DNA of 64,000 nucleotides from Pohlia nutans (GCA_022496805.1 CM040099.1:4962501-5026500); one strand, 5' to 3'; shown: positions 1 to 13,138, counted from the stretch's first letter. Numbers and translations: made by a program. Notes: generated from the sequence alone by a model not told the origin.

Positions 1-661
1 TCTATCCGAATTCTGGTCTCAAATGACAAATAAGTTGGAATTGTTTCGAGGAAACAAGGAAGTGAGGAACCTTTCATGATGTCGAGAATTATCCAGATTG
101 CTAATTTAATTTAATGCTTGGGCTATAAGCCAAAATCCAATGAGGTTTTAACCCATTAGTGTCTAGTTGACCACATTTTAATTGCTGGAGCATCAAAAAT
201 GCAAACAACAGAAAGTTTGTGAAGAATTAGTGTTTGAATTTTGATGTTTAGATTTGGAGATTTATAATACACATCTTCTAGAAAAAAAAAAAAAAAAAAA
301 AATCAATTTGGAGATGTGCAACTATCAAAACACCTATTTTCAAAACACCAAAAAACTACAAATACCTCAAAATACAGCAAATACTTCCAAATACAACACA
401 TGTACTATGTTGTATTTCTAATGCTTGGAAGTTTGTTATCTAGTTTTCTTGGATTGTGCTCTCTTGTTCATGTTCAATTGGTGTATGCATTCCGATCTTG
501 ATCAATGTACCAACTCCTTTTGATTTTTAACAAATAATTTTTTGTCCTATACGAATAAGTCACTCTTACTTATAAAATTCACAATAAGTATGTGTGAGTT
601 CGTTCTTGACATGAAAAATTGCAATGGTGAGGTGTTGACATAGGGCATTGTTGTAAAGGGG
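1..661. other. AT-rich intergenic DNA, no gene
   Basis: No supportable gene is present. The stretch is AT-rich with a poly-A run near 281-301. Short open frames here show no splice context or recognisable protein similarity. Confidence 0.6.
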
Positions 662-772
662 GAGGCCCCCATCGGAGGGACTCCCGGCCTGTGAGGGACC
701 CGACCCGAGGAGGGCGGGAGCCCGACGAGGGAGGGGCACGAGCTAACCGGGAGTCCCTCCGATGGGGGCCTC
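662..772. repeat. GC-rich inverted repeat with perfect 26-bp arms
   Basis: The arms at 662-687 and 747-772 are perfect reverse complements of 26 bp, beginning GAGGCCCCCATCGG. They enclose a GC-rich 59-bp centre. The block contrasts sharply with the AT-rich flanks and could extrude as a strong hairpin. The element type is not recognised. Confidence 0.85.
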
Positions 773-779
773 ACCCGGC

Positions 780-917
780 GTAACTAGCCCCCTGGAAAGT
801 TTTGTGTAGGCTCACAGGGAATTCCCTGTGAGCCTATACGAAGCTACAATGCTTCAAGTCATTTCATGAAGGGAGAGCCTCCCAAACCTTAAACGTTTAT
901 TTCCAGGGGGTAGTTAC
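780..917. repeat. Small inverted-repeat element with central 30-bp palindrome
   Basis: The ends GTAACTAGCCCCCTGGAAA (780-798) and TTTCCAGGGGGTAGTTAC (899-917 region) are inverted repeats differing by one base. Inside, 807-836 is a perfect 30-bp palindrome centred on GAATTC. This looks like a miniature inverted-repeat transposon about 138 bp long. No clear target duplication was found. Confidence 0.7.
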
Positions 918-3436
918 GAACCGCGTCACTTTCATTTTAGAAAATTCAACCCAAATTCAACCCAGATTTTATTCACACACCTTCCAAAATCTGGTTTTTG
1001 AGTGTGCATTATATGATTCAAAGACATACTATAACCTTGCAATTTCACCATTGGGTGATTCTCTAATTTTGTCAAATTGTCTCCACTCCAGTTGAGGATA
1101 CAATTATATGGTTACTTTCTAATTTAATCCATTCTATGTATGATAATATCAATCACGATGGAAAAAGCTACTGAAATCCAGTGCCTCTGCCTGGTTCGCA
1201 GCGGTGTATTTGTTCTCTTTGCAATGGAATTTATTCACCATTTGTCTCAAAAAAAAACAAAAAAAAACAATTTTTTTTTAATAAAATTATAAAATTATAA
1301 AAAATCCAGTGCAGCCCAGCTACAGTACCCTAGGCACAAAAGGGTTAAGAGAATCTCCACTGGCATGGGACTGCATCTCCATGCCAAATGGGTCCAGTGA
1401 ATAATATGTGGCTGCCGGGACGCTTCATCTGGCCTTTTTCAAAACCAGCAAATCCAGGATATGTGACTCGTGGCAAGTGGTGGAGAGTCTGTCGATGATC
1501 ATTCCTTTGCTTCAGGGCGTTTGGTCACCTTCCAGTGCAATTAGGTCACGGCAATCAAACAACTACAGACAAGAAAGAAAGTTCAGAATTGCAGCACATT
1601 ACAAAGTGTCCATGGGGCTCAAACTACAATGCAAGAGCCTGGTGTCACATGGCCATTTGGGCAGGAGCTTGATGTCCATATGCTCTTTGCATAGCATTTT
1701 TTAGCTAGCCTATAGTACATTTTTTTTGCTTGTGCAGAGAATCAACATATGAACACGGAATTGATGATGTGGAACATGCAGAAACTATTAAAGAAATGTA
1801 AGTTTGTTGAGCTGCCAATTCATCTTTAGCTAAAGATGGCTTTGATTTTCCATAAGATTATGATTCTAGCTTCCAGCGATTCTAGCGTGCAATGTGATTC
1901 CGAAGGGTGAACAGTGTGTTGCTAAAGAATGTTATGTGTAGCTTGATGCCCAAATGTTGTTGTGGCACCATTGTAACTTAGAGCGCGAAGTATCTTTTTT
2001 TTATTCGTGCATGCTTTAGATAATCCAAGCAAAATGAATGTAAATGTCAATTGTGCGTCAACGAAACCAGACTGTGGGAGAAGGTCAGCAAATCAATTGT
2101 AATCGACACTCATGTACAAATATACCATTCACGTCTCTAATTTACAAGTTGGACGGAGATGCCCTAAAATCAGCTCCAGCAGAATGGGCCCGACATTGGT
2201 AATTTGCTAGTGTGAGACAAATTTTGGAGGATTTTTTGTTGTGCATACAAGCAAACACGGAGATGGAGCCTCATTGCGCCACGTCACCCTAAGCCTATCC
2301 TTGCAATAACTATTTATTGTGTTGAAACATGGAGTTAGTACGTTGTAGGGCCGATCTATTGGAAGTGCCTTAATAACATAAATAAATAAATATTTTTCTT
2401 AAGACAGAACATGATTAATTTTGCATGATTGTCGTTACGATATGTCCAAGTCTTATAAAAGGTAATGAAACCTTATTTTGAGTGACTCTTCAAGGATTTT
2501 GGATCATCTAATATAATGTAATAAATCTGAAAATTTTAGGCAGTGTAGGAAGTTAGGAATGATTTACTCTCACTAAACAAAATAAAAAAATCATTATTGT
2601 TTTTTATGTTTTCAAATGCAAACATCAAATTTGAAATGACACTTACATTCAACCCTTTAATGTCATGTAATTGTGGCCAATGAAGCGAAATGCCTAAAGA
2701 TGTTTTATAAACAAGACCTAGATTGGTGAATGCATGTAACCTACATGAGGCTTTGCAACCGTGAGGTGACCGTTTAAGTGCATTGTAGGGGCACTTGTTA
2801 TTGAATGGAATTGGGGGTGGAAATGGAATGAGGTTGCTCTACGTTAACATAGTAGAGACAATTAGAAAGCTCTATCTAGAAAATTATCAGAAATTGTCAT
2901 TTGTCCATGGTTTCTAAATGAAACATCTTTCTTAGATTTCCCACATAACTCAAAGGTTGAAGGCTCGGTGATATGGGCTGAAATGATATCCAACAACAAA
3001 AGGAAGCTTGCAAAATCTGAGGGAAGGATTTTACTCAAGAATATTAACCTTGGATTTTTACAATTAAACTTTTGTTATGTTTCACACTAAATGTTCTTGA
3101 TGTTGACAAAGCAACGTTTACAAAATCCGTTCATTTGCTAATAAAAAAATTATGTTCATCCAAACATCACATATAACTCTTGAGCTCATATACTTATTCC
3201 CTAGTTCACAAACATACATTTTACTTCATCAGCATTTTAGATCAGTTGCTCCATGGCCTGGCACAAAATGCTGAAAGTTATCATACTTGCGCACTATTTT
3301 ACATATTTGGGTATCCATTGCTTGAAAATCATGTCTCACTGTTTAACCATCATTGGAATGTGTTGCCTTTGAAAGATACTCCTTGAAGAACTTTCTACCT
3401 TTCTTGACTGAGAATCATGCTACAAATAGGTGATTT
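918..3436. other. Intergenic DNA without a supportable gene
   Basis: One exon-like block at 1738-1797 has a CAG acceptor, an open 20-codon frame and a GTAAGT donor. No neighbouring exons could be joined to it. Everything else looks like non-coding DNA. Confidence 0.5.
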
Positions 3437-3577
3437 TATTGTCTCTGCCCTACCAAGGGAGAGACTATGGAAATGCATTGTTTTCAAGGAGTTACATGGT
3501 TGAACAGTATAAACAAGTCATAAAAGTAAATCTAGGGTAAATGTTATGGCACAGACTAGGTGACTAGTCGTTTGTTT
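3437..3577. repeat. Dispersed repeat, GTCTCTGCCC family, copy 1
   Basis: The copy starts with TATTGTCTCTGCCCTACCA and runs through a shared block around AAGGAGTTACATGG to a GACTAGTCGTTTG end. Related copies lie at 13877-14015 and, in a longer form, at 55732-56050. The GTCTCTGCCC end suggests a transposon terminus, but no class was assigned. Confidence 0.65.
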
Positions 3578-4797
3578 TGAATACTTTTACGTACACTAGT
3601 TTTTGGCATTATTGTGAGTCATAGTAAACCAATATTCTCACAATAATTGTGGCATTAGAACAAACCCGTGTGTGTCACGATAATTGATAATTGAGAGCAT
3701 TTGAGAATTCTCACAATAATGTACAATTGAGGTATATGTATTAAAATTAGTATAAGGATTGATGTAAAATCTCACACTAATTTTGTGCCTCATAGTAATG
3801 GCAATAATCAGCATAGTCCATTTTTGGATGATATGTTTTGTATAACAATTTAGAGATAAATTGCCCGGAAGAAAACACTGGTGCAAATTCCGATCAGCTT
3901 GAATCCCACTTTCACCAACTGTTGCTGATAAGGAGCAAGAACTTCATTGCTATCCAACTTATCTTGTATGTAGCAAGGGTTATTAATAGAATTATTTCTG
4001 ATAGTACCCTAAACAGATAGGTACTGATACACCAAAATCATTATATACTGTGGGTGCATGAATGGCATGGGTACATTCACCCATTTGACACATTTTCATT
4101 CATTTGTACAATTTCATCCAAATTGAACACATTTTCATCCACATTGAATGTATTTTATCACAATGTTTTGAAAAAATAATTATTAGTAAAGTCTCGTGTG
4201 ACACAAGACAAATAGATGGATAAGAACTTCAAATCTCTTTCGAGGCTGACGTGAATAAAGTGTTTATTCGTAATGACAATGACCGAGTACCCACCAAACT
4301 ATGATCATTTCGATGTACTAGGAAAGTTGATAAACTTCTGTGGACAAATGAAGAATGGTTGAAATATTTGCCCAAGGGCAGTGAAGGTTACACCACCAGG
4401 CAGCAATGCAGGCATAGCTTGCTATAGAATACAATTTTGGATATGACCGTAATGTTAGGTGACCATGGCTTAAGACCAAGAGGCCATAGCTCACAACCAC
4501 ATAGTCAAAATCAAAAATTGTAAAATCAAAATAAAAAGATGTTTGACACATCTAGCGCATTTAACATACTTGGCATTTTGGTTTCTAGTCATGGTCTTGC
4601 CTTTTTTGATTATGGTTTTGCAGCTTCTGACTTTAGAAATGTAATTTTTGAATTTGCACTAGTAGAAAAGGTGACATTACGGAGGGAGTTGCCCAGGCAT
4701 GTGGTGCCCAATTCCACGCATGCATAGTGATTTTACCTGAGGCATCTCCTTGAGAAGCACCACCTTTTCTACGAGTGTTGGCTTTTGTGATTTTTAA
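3578..4797. other. Intergenic DNA, repeat-like, no gene
   Basis: The part at 3600-3800 contains related segments around CTCACAATAAT and CATAGTAATGGCAATAAT that suggest a degraded inverted-repeat element. No coding signal was found. Confidence 0.4.
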
Positions 4798-5484
4798 CCC
4801 CTAAATGCCTGAGAGACCAAAACATGGCTTATGAATGAAGTCGACTGTTCAATTCCAACTACTGCGTGGATGATTTCCATCCAATTCTTTTTGTGAAGGG
4901 CTTTTGCTTGGTGATGCCACCTCTTCAAGTTAAATTCAAATCATTCAAGCTATTTTTAAATTTTACATGGGGTCCCAATTACAAAAAGAGTCGTAAAAAT
5001 GGTTCACCGTGTAGTGTATTTTGAATGGTTTTGCTTGTTCTACTTAAACTAAATTTAGGCTATGAAAATGAGTTCCATTGCATTTGAGCTAAAGTAACAA
5101 AATGAAGCTTGCCAAGTTTAGTTTTCTCTCCACTTTGAATTTTTTGAAAAATCTAAAAATTGAGTATTTCATTGTAGTTACAAGTTTGGTAGGTATCACT
5201 AAGGTGTAGCAAATTTTCTAAATTTAGCTACATGGATGATTTCCATCAACTAAACTTCTCTTCATTGTAGTTTACACCTTTGGTAGAAAAATCGAAATTT
5301 TCTAATACATTTTGTAATTGATATGATTTTTTTTTACAATCACTTCCAAAATTCATGATTTGTAGTAGACATGTGGCTTCATCTACTAAAAATATAAAGT
5401 TGAATTCTATTATTATTTTTAGTTGTAAATTTGAGTGTGGCAGATAAAGTATGATTCCATGGTTATAGGCCCAACCTTTAGGGG
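4798..5484. mobile_element. Possible TTAA-bordered short transposon
   Basis: The segment begins CCCCTAAATG directly after TTAA (4794-4797) and ends CTTTAGGGG directly before TTAA (5485-5488). The inverted match is only about 8 bp, so this is the weakest member of the group. It shares its right TTAA with the next element. Confidence 0.45.
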
Positions 5485-5488
5485 TTAA

Positions 5489-6843
5489 CCCCTGAACGTA
5501 CCAACCCTTTGAACAGAAGTAGATTCTAGCCTGAAAAGTAGATATTAGCATGTCTCTGATGCACATGAGATGTACAGTGGGGTACCAATCAAAATGTTGT
5601 TTTCGAATTCGCAGTGAGAAAAATTTCAGTACTGCCAACTTTGAAAGCCTCCCGAGAGCTCAAAAATTGGTGTTTTACCACGAAATATTTACCAAATAAT
5701 TATCTTTAAGTTAACTATGTGTATGCCAAATTTCAAGGCCAAAAGATTCACCAAAAAAAAGTTATTCAAAATCTACCAACATTGGTAGCCGTAGAAATGT
5801 TTTCACTGCTGCCAACTTTGACAGCCTCCCAAAGATTGAATTTTTTTTTTGCCATGAAATTCTCGGAACAAAAACCTCTTTATGTTGATAACATATGATA
5901 AAAATTTCAAGGCCAAAAGATTAATTCAAAAAAAGATATTAACAATCTACCAACATGTGTAGTTGTAGGAAACAATGGGGGAAACCATTTCATTGCTACC
6001 AACTTTGACTCTACTATGTTGGTAGATTTTGAATAACGTTTTTTTGGTGAATTATTTGGCCTTGACATTTGGCATACATATAATTAACTTAAAGATAATT
6101 CTTTGGTAAAAATTTCGTGGTAAAATACCTATTTTTGAGCTCTCGGGAGGCTTTCAAAGTTGGCAGTACTCAAAGTTGGTCAGCATTGAAATGGTTTCCC
6201 CCATTGTTTCCCACAACTACACATGTTGGTAGATTGTTAATATCCTTTTTTGAATTAATCTTTTGGCCTTGAAATTTTTATCATGTGTTATCAACATAAA
6301 GAGGTTTTTGTTCCAAGAATTTCATGGCCAAAAAAAAAAAAATCAATCTTTGGGAGGCTATCAAAGTTGGCAGCAGTGAAAACATTTCCACGGCTACCAA
6401 TGTTGGTAGATTTTGAATAACTTTTTTCGGTGAATCTTTTGGCTTTGAAATTTGGCATACATATAATCAACTTAAAGATAATTCTTTGGTAAATATTTTG
6501 TGATAAAACACCGATTTTTGAGCTCTCGGGAAGCTTTCAAAGTTGGCAGTACTGAAATTTTCTCACTGCGAATTCGAAAACGACATTTTGATTGGTACCC
6601 CACTGTACATGAGAAGACCATTGCAAGCATAAAATCTACCCAAAAAGTGTGACATACTTATAGTTGGAGGCCTCTCCAATATTATCAACAGCTCCCCATC
6701 ACAAGATATTTATTGTAATTGGTAGAGAAATTAATAAGCTCTCAAAGGTGACTTGGATGAAAATCATCAGAGATTGTATGAGAAAATTACAAGGCTTCAA
6801 ATCTGTTCGTGATCGAGTTTTTAGACGCCAGGACGTTAAGGGG
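5489..6843. mobile_element. TTAA-bordered MITE, family A, interrupted by a nested transposon
   Basis: The ends CCCCTGAACGTACC and GGACGTTAAGGGG are inverted repeats bordered by TTAA at 5485-5488 and 6844-6847. Apart from the insertion at 5575-6605 the element is about 322 bp. It matches the uninterrupted copies at 32190-32504 (opposite orientation) and 60318-60630. An open frame across its right half is a shared family sequence, not a gene. Confidence 0.8.
5575..6605. mobile_element. Long-inverted-repeat transposon with TA duplication (Tc1/mariner-like)
   Basis: The 1031-bp element begins CAGTGGGGTACCAATC and ends in its exact reverse complement, flanked by TA at 5573-5574 and 6606-6607. The arms continue as imperfect inverted repeats for more than 400 bp each, and a further partial inverted copy lies in the centre (6010-6165). 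The CAGTGGGG ends and TA target fit non-autonomous Tc1/mariner or Stowaway elements. There is no transposase frame. The copy of the host element at 32190-32504 shows the site without the insertion. Confidence 0.85.
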
Positions 6844-7316
6844 TTAACCTTGGCATATGTGGTCTTTGGCCATGACCATTTCATATTTGACATTATAATG
6901 TTTGTCATGTCCAAAATTTTATCTTGTAGCTAACTTAGCACCCAAAGAAAAAGTATGTCATATCTAAATTGTGTTGCATAATTGCACCTGAGGGGAAGAA
7001 TGGGTTACATCAATCAAGGATAGGTCCTCGTTGTCAGGGTACAGAAACTCGCTGTAAACTTGTACTAAACAAACACCAAGTTAGTACTAAACTTAATTTT
7101 CAGCACCATGAAGTACTGGTTACTGTGTACTGGATGATTTTTGTTTTCATTTGCTAGTAAAAAAAATTACTAAAGAAAAGAAAAGGTACTGGGAAGTTGG
7201 TCATTCAGACAGACAGAAACATGTGAATGGCATGTTATCCCTTTACCATCCTGATTCAACGTTGTTTTCAAAGATTCGTTATGAGTTTTTTTTATGAATA
7301 ATGAAAATGGAGTTAA

Positions 7317-9784
7317 CCCCTTAACGTACCAGGGTGTCCCTGGAACTGACAATTTGAGAAAAAACATTATAAACTACCATTTAGAAGAATATTCTGGAAT
7401 TGATATACATATGAAAGTTCTAGATCTTGAATTTTAGATTCCATCCGTACGGTTCAATTCACTAATACAATCATCAATATTTAATTATAAAATTTGAAAG
7501 TTAAAATTAAAAATTCCTTCTAAATTCGATTACAAACTAAATTTCAATATTTTTTGAGTAAATTTTTTTGGAATGAGTTTGAAATGGGATACTCTTAAGT
7601 GTGGTGATACTTTGAAATTCTTGTGTTTCTTAAATTTATGACCTCATTTTTCACGATTCCACTTTTAACTAGAGTCAATGCAATTTTGGCTTGGTCAACG
7701 ACTTGACATACTTATGAGCGTTTCAACCGTCGCCGATCAAAAGCTCATATGTCCGGCCGGAAAGTGGGTGAATTATAGACGCAAGCAATGGACTCCTATT
7801 AACCTAGGCGTTTGTGTGTAAGATTTTTTCTAACTAAAACGGTGAAAATAGGAAATTTGGTCTAAGCTTAAATCGTGCCCAAGAACCCTAGTTTTAAAAC
7901 CCTAATTTGCCTAAACTTCTAATAATGAATTGACCCGATGAAAATTGAGCAGCGCTTCCGCGCTAGAACCCTCACCGGACCCAATTCACCCACAAACAAC
8001 ACCAAAAGGGACAACTAGTTCAAAGCAATTACAAAATATAAAACTCAAAACAATTGAACAAAAATTGAAAGGATGCACACAATATTTTCGTAGGGGACTA
8101 AAGTCACCAATTTCAATTATGACGTTTTATCTATTCTCCTAATGATCACAAAGATAGAAGATAATTCACACAAAACCTAGAATTAAAAATGAGAAGAAGA
8201 GAAGGTGTCTCCCTCTATAATATCACTCTGTCCCTCCGTATTATCACACGGGGAGTTGCCTTCGTTTCTCTCTGCTACAACGCCTTGCCGTCTTGCCCTC
8301 TGTCTTCACAGCCCGTCGCCTTCCGGATTCGTCTCTTGGTCTTCGTGTCTTCGTCTTCTGGTTTTCGTCGCCGCCTTACCAATCGCCGTCTCCTTGTTAT
8401 TGCTCCCCGTCGATCGCCGTGTTTTCTTCATGCTTTGATGTCCTTGTTCCCGACGCTACTCCGCCGTGAAATCCGGCGCCCTTGCGTCACCCAATCACCT
8501 TGTACTTGTCGCCTTGCTCTTTTGAATCCCACAACTCGTAGTCTTCCCCCATAGTGATTTCACAACAAAACAAAATCCTTCTTTTTTTTTCTCTTTTTCT
8601 ACTTCCAATAAAAAACAGACAAAGAAAACCCTATCTCAACCTCACAATCATTCCAACCAAAGCAACAATGTATTTCTCACTAATTTTCCCCTACCATTCT
8701 CCTAAACACACAACTAGAAAATCCTCCTTCACTTCTCCAATCCTCACACTTTTTCCAATCAAAACAACAATGTAGTTTTTCACTAATTTCTCTTTTACTG
8801 CTGAAAATTCTCACAGAATCTCATTCAAGCCAAGTTTTCTTTGCTAATTCCCTTCACCTAAAAATAAATCCAATCAAACCAAATTCCTTAACTCCTTGCT
8901 AATCTCCAAGAACTTCACCCAGAAAACCAAAACACAGATCCAGATCTAAAAACTAACGTCTCTCTCTCTAAGCTCCTACGGCGCAGACAATGAACTGGCT
9001 CCGCAGAAGCGGGCACGGTGGGATTTTGAATCCCACCAAAACTACATCCATCCACCTAGGACTATTCATCCAACTCCATCAAAACCCTAAACTACCACTT
9101 AACTACCACTTAACCTCTACTTAACCAGGAGTCCTAAACTACACTAATCCACTAACATAAACTAAACTCACTCTAATAGGCTAAAGAATAAACTCAACCA
9201 TAAGTTAATAAAATAACACTAAACAATAGAAAATTAGAAGGCTAGTAAAATAACACCCCACAAATAATAACTCAATCAACTAATAAAATAGACTAATGAA
9301 TTAGAATGACAAGCAATAGAAATAAGTTAAAAATCATCGAGTAAAATAAAAGGGCAAACGGCCCAATTGCACATAATCGATCAATTAAATTGTTAGAAGC
9401 TAATAAACACACAAAATTATCTAGATAAAAAGGAATCTAATATTGCCAAATAAAACCGAACACTAAATGCACCTAAATCCGGGAATTTGCCTAACCGGCT
9501 AAAATGTCCCGGTTAGACAAATATAAATTGCTAAACAAATCAAAACTCTAGAATTAAGAGTTTATCAGTACCGTGAACCGTTTCGACGGTTCACAATACT
9601 TCTACATTTGCAATTTTAGAAAAATATGTACTCTAGTATGACTAAATCCAGCCATTAGATAGAACAACAACTTGGTGAAGAATCTCCAAAAAATTGGATG
9701 AGTTTCATCCAAGCGTTGATGAGAACGTGAGAAGGCTTTGAAATCATTCGTCGTCCTGTTTCTGGACGCTGTGACGTTTAGGGG
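7317..9784. mobile_element. TTAA-bordered element, family E, split by a 1.9-kb insertion
   Basis: TTAA borders lie at 7313-7316 and 9785-9788. Removing the insertion 7714-9595 and one ATACTT leaves about 580 bp, which aligns throughout with the intact copy at 13139-13704. Shared landmarks are the GGGTGTCCCTGGAA start, a GATTCCATCCGTACG block and a GGCTTGGTCAACGACTTG block. Confidence 0.85.
7714..9595. mobile_element. 1882-bp insertion with 6-bp duplication, possible solo LTR
   Basis: The hexamer ATACTT flanks the insert at 7708-7713 and 9596-9601, and the uninterrupted family E copy has a single ATACTT at this point. The insert begins ATGAGCG and ends GGTTCACA, close to the TG...CA ends of long terminal repeats. 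It contains a TATA-like CTCTATAATATC near 8213 and C/T-rich then A-rich tracts. No protein motifs were found. A solo LTR is plausible, but the extra leading A and the 6-bp rather than 5-bp duplication leave the class open. Confidence 0.7.
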
Positions 9785-9788
9785 TTAA

Positions 9789-12700
9789 TGTTCAGAGCAA
9801 ACTTGTAAATGTCAATGCAAAGATCACATCTGTAAGGTTGGATTCATCATATTTTTAATTAATTTTGCAAGGTTTTCTATTGAAATTTGACTAAAGATCT
9901 CAAATTAACATTAAAAATTAGAAAATATTGTAATGAAACTGGAAATAACATGCACTACAAGATGGTATGGTTTCCATTATTTGATTTAATGTATTTTGGA
10001 AAAGCACGTCTAAGGTCTTACTTTTTGAACTAAGAATGAAACTTGACATATAATTTATTTTTCAAAAAATCACAATGTCATGTTTTGGAGATCCATACCA
10101 TACAAATGATAGTCAATTAGCACGAGAACCAAGAGAAATTTGGATGGATGAAAACCATTCATGTAAGTAGTCAAGAGAATAGTTTGAATCTGTTCATCGT
10201 TTACATAGTAGACGCAAATACCTCGTAGGATTAATATGATAGAGAATGGTGGAATTGTATGCTCACTAGTCAATGCATTTCGTGGTTTTTTTGGGGACCA
10301 AGTATCATTAGATTCAACAATTTTTTTTTTTAATTTGGGGCTATTAGTTCCAAGCCTATAAGAAGTAAATGCAATTATTTAGCCACATCTCAAGTAAAAC
10401 CAAAAAAACCATTCAAATGTGAATTTTTAGCTAAATTTTGTATTGTAACTACTAAACTACAAGAAAGTCATATAACATTTGCGTAAAAACTAGGAGATTG
10501 AACAAAAAAATTGGAGCCACATTTTTTGCCACTCTAGAAAAAATAATGAAAGATGAAAAAACAAAAGGAAAAAAAGCGATAATTACATTCATGAAAAAAT
10601 GCTAGGGTTTTGTATTCATCTTTTGAGACCACATTCCTAAGCCACTTCATCCTTTTGACATGTTTTTCTAGTTTTTTGAAGAAGACTATGATTACTTATT
10701 GTAGCCAACATAAATTAAGAGTTTGTTTATTCAAAACCCTACATCAAAATCCATTGGACAGTCACAAATTGTATTAGATATGCATGCCCTCTGTTTGAAA
10801 ATTAAACGCTAAATCTTACAATATTATTATTTTATTTTTGTTTTCATTTTATTTTTTTGTTTTTGTTTTTGTTTTTGTTTTTTATTTTTAATTTTTTTTA
10901 ATTTTTTTATGAAGCTAACTTTCCATAAATGTTTTTGTAAATATTTTGCAATGCAAAATAGGTGTAAAAAAAATGAATTCGATTTTGTACATCATTCAAA
11001 AATTGGACGCTTGGGTAGTTACAGGTTAAAACCAAGTGCCCATCTAAAGGCTATAAATTATAAATAGGGCAAGGATTCAAAAAGCCAATTGACGTCATCT
11101 GGGTTACTATAGGAGAGTAATTACTTAAGGTGTTGTTCTTGTTTAGCGCTTCTGACATGCTTTTAGGAATTGTTTTTTTTGTAAATTATTTCCCCATATT
11201 TAGCCTTTTATAAGTCAATGGGGATTTTTAGTCCTTGTCACATTCACTAAAGAGTTTGCAATGTGTTTGAGTCTTTCTTTTCATGAAAAGATGTCTTTCT
11301 CTTCTTTGTACAAATAGATGTTAAAGTAGATATTATCTCAAAAAATGGTAATTTAAGTTTTTAATGTATTTCATTTATTATATTGGGAGTTTTTTTTCAA
11401 AACTATAAATAAAAAAATGTAAAAATGTGAATACTAATAACCATAAAATTATAAAAAATAAGAAATTTCAAATGAGCTTTAAATAATACCATAAGTAGTG
11501 CCAAGTTGTCTATTGTGTGAAACTACAATTTATCCTCAATTACCTTTAGTGGAGTTATCTCTTGAGTGAAGCTACAAGTTATCTTCATAAATCCTTAGTT
11601 ATCCTTATTTGCCTTTGATGACTATTTCAACTCAAATAATTAAAGACTACAAACTAGTTTGAGACCGATTTTCACGATCAAAGCATTGTTGATATACTTG
11701 TAAATATTTAATTATAGATATATCTTAGCCAATTGGCATTGACTAACTGCACTGCTTTTTTAAACACAATTCATGATAAAATATGATTATCATCTCGATC
11801 ATGATACATTCACTCGTGAATAAATCATACAAAGTAGTAAAACATCACTACGATAAATTATACCCTTGTAGAAATAAACAAAATCTAATCTTACAAAGTG
11901 CAATAAACTCCATTTCAACTTGAAAAAAAACTCTCCAAAAGCACAACTACATTGTCAACTAGTATCTTTATGTTGGATTTTGCAATGAGCAAGGCTTGAT
12001 CGAACCTATTTTACATGAGGGATAGAGGCAAATCCTCTCCTCTCCTAGCTGGCTGATATTCATGAACTTCGCTCTATTTATTTTATTTTGTTCATATTTA
12101 TTTAATTTTTAATTTTATTTAATTTTATTTTCACCTTAAAAATCCTCATATTCTAAAACTAAATGTTTGAAATAAAAATCCAATCTCTTCCATGCCATGG
12201 ATTTTGGATTAAAAGTCTACATAGTGGTAATAATTTGTAAAGTTCAGGGTTCATAGTATTAAATCGTTGATTCTTAGTTATAATATATTATTGTTGTATA
12301 TGTGTACATAATATATAGAGTGTCTTTATACAGTAATGGTAAATATTGATATATTTTAAAATGCCGATAGATTAGTATGACTTCCTTAATTTATCCCTAT
12401 TTAACTAGTAGTTGTGGAGCCCATGACTTGGTAACCATTAAAAGAGAAAAAGAAACCTTTTACAACAACTCATCTACGCTTAAAAGTTCAAGCGTATCAA
12501 TTCTTTATTACTTATTTACTAGTTTCTTGGTTATTTTAGCTACTTGGTTATTGGATACTATTAATAGTGTCTACCTTTGAGAGGGGAAAATAGTCTTGCA
12601 CTATTAGTCTTTGTTGAATGAACGTGCATTGTACCGTGGATGGATTGAATAGACATTTTATTCATGCCATCCTTGAAAAAAGACTGAAGACAGTTCTTCT

Positions 12701-13134
12701 TAACACTAATCAATAATCGTGAAGACTGAACACTAACTGTGAAGACATGCTATTGCATTATCAAGGGAAAAAATAAGATGGTTAATTCTTAAAAGGATAG
12801 TAGATACGTTGGCGTGTATTTGGCGTAAGAAGCTCCAAATTGGGACCCCGATACACTAAATGGTGTATTTAGTGTTCCATTACACTATTTCTAAATCCAA
12901 ACACTATTTAATTTTTGGAAGATACATTATCCTCGTAAGAAAAAAATGAATATATTGCTCCAATGACATATGGCAACTTTATAATAAATATGGCATGCGA
13001 CTTCATGTAACTCTAGTTATTATTTGGAGATAATGCATACAACTCCCTCTATTAGCATGGCAAGGAGTCTTCCTTCACAACATTCAGTAGCCTTCATGCT
13101 CATTGCTTTTCCTTCATGCACTTTGCTCATTACC
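9789..13134. other. AT-rich intergenic DNA, no gene
   Basis: The stretch is low in complexity with many A or T runs, for example TTTTG repeats near 10855-10880. No open frame with splice context or protein similarity was found, and no complete transposon was delimited. Confidence 0.55.
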
Positions 13135-13138
13135 TTAA

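Noticed and set aside
1160..1270. Possible SINE with a GGTTCGCAGC B-box-like motif and A-rich tail
   Set aside because: No convincing A box at the right spacing and no target duplication were found.
1408..1704. 98-codon open frame
   Set aside because: It starts at GTG, has no domain or splice context, and composition is not convincing.
6664..6933. Open frame with VTWMKIIRDCMRKLQGF, recurring at 32186-32368 (-) and 60298-60627
   Set aside because: All three lie within family A MITEs; the shared peptide follows from DNA copies of a non-coding element, the frames differ in extent and stops, and no splice or start context supports a gene.
8189..8554. 121-codon Arg/Ser/Leu-rich open frame
   Set aside because: It lies inside the 7714-9595 insertion in a C/T-rich tract; overlapping frames are also open, as expected from base composition, and no domain is visible.
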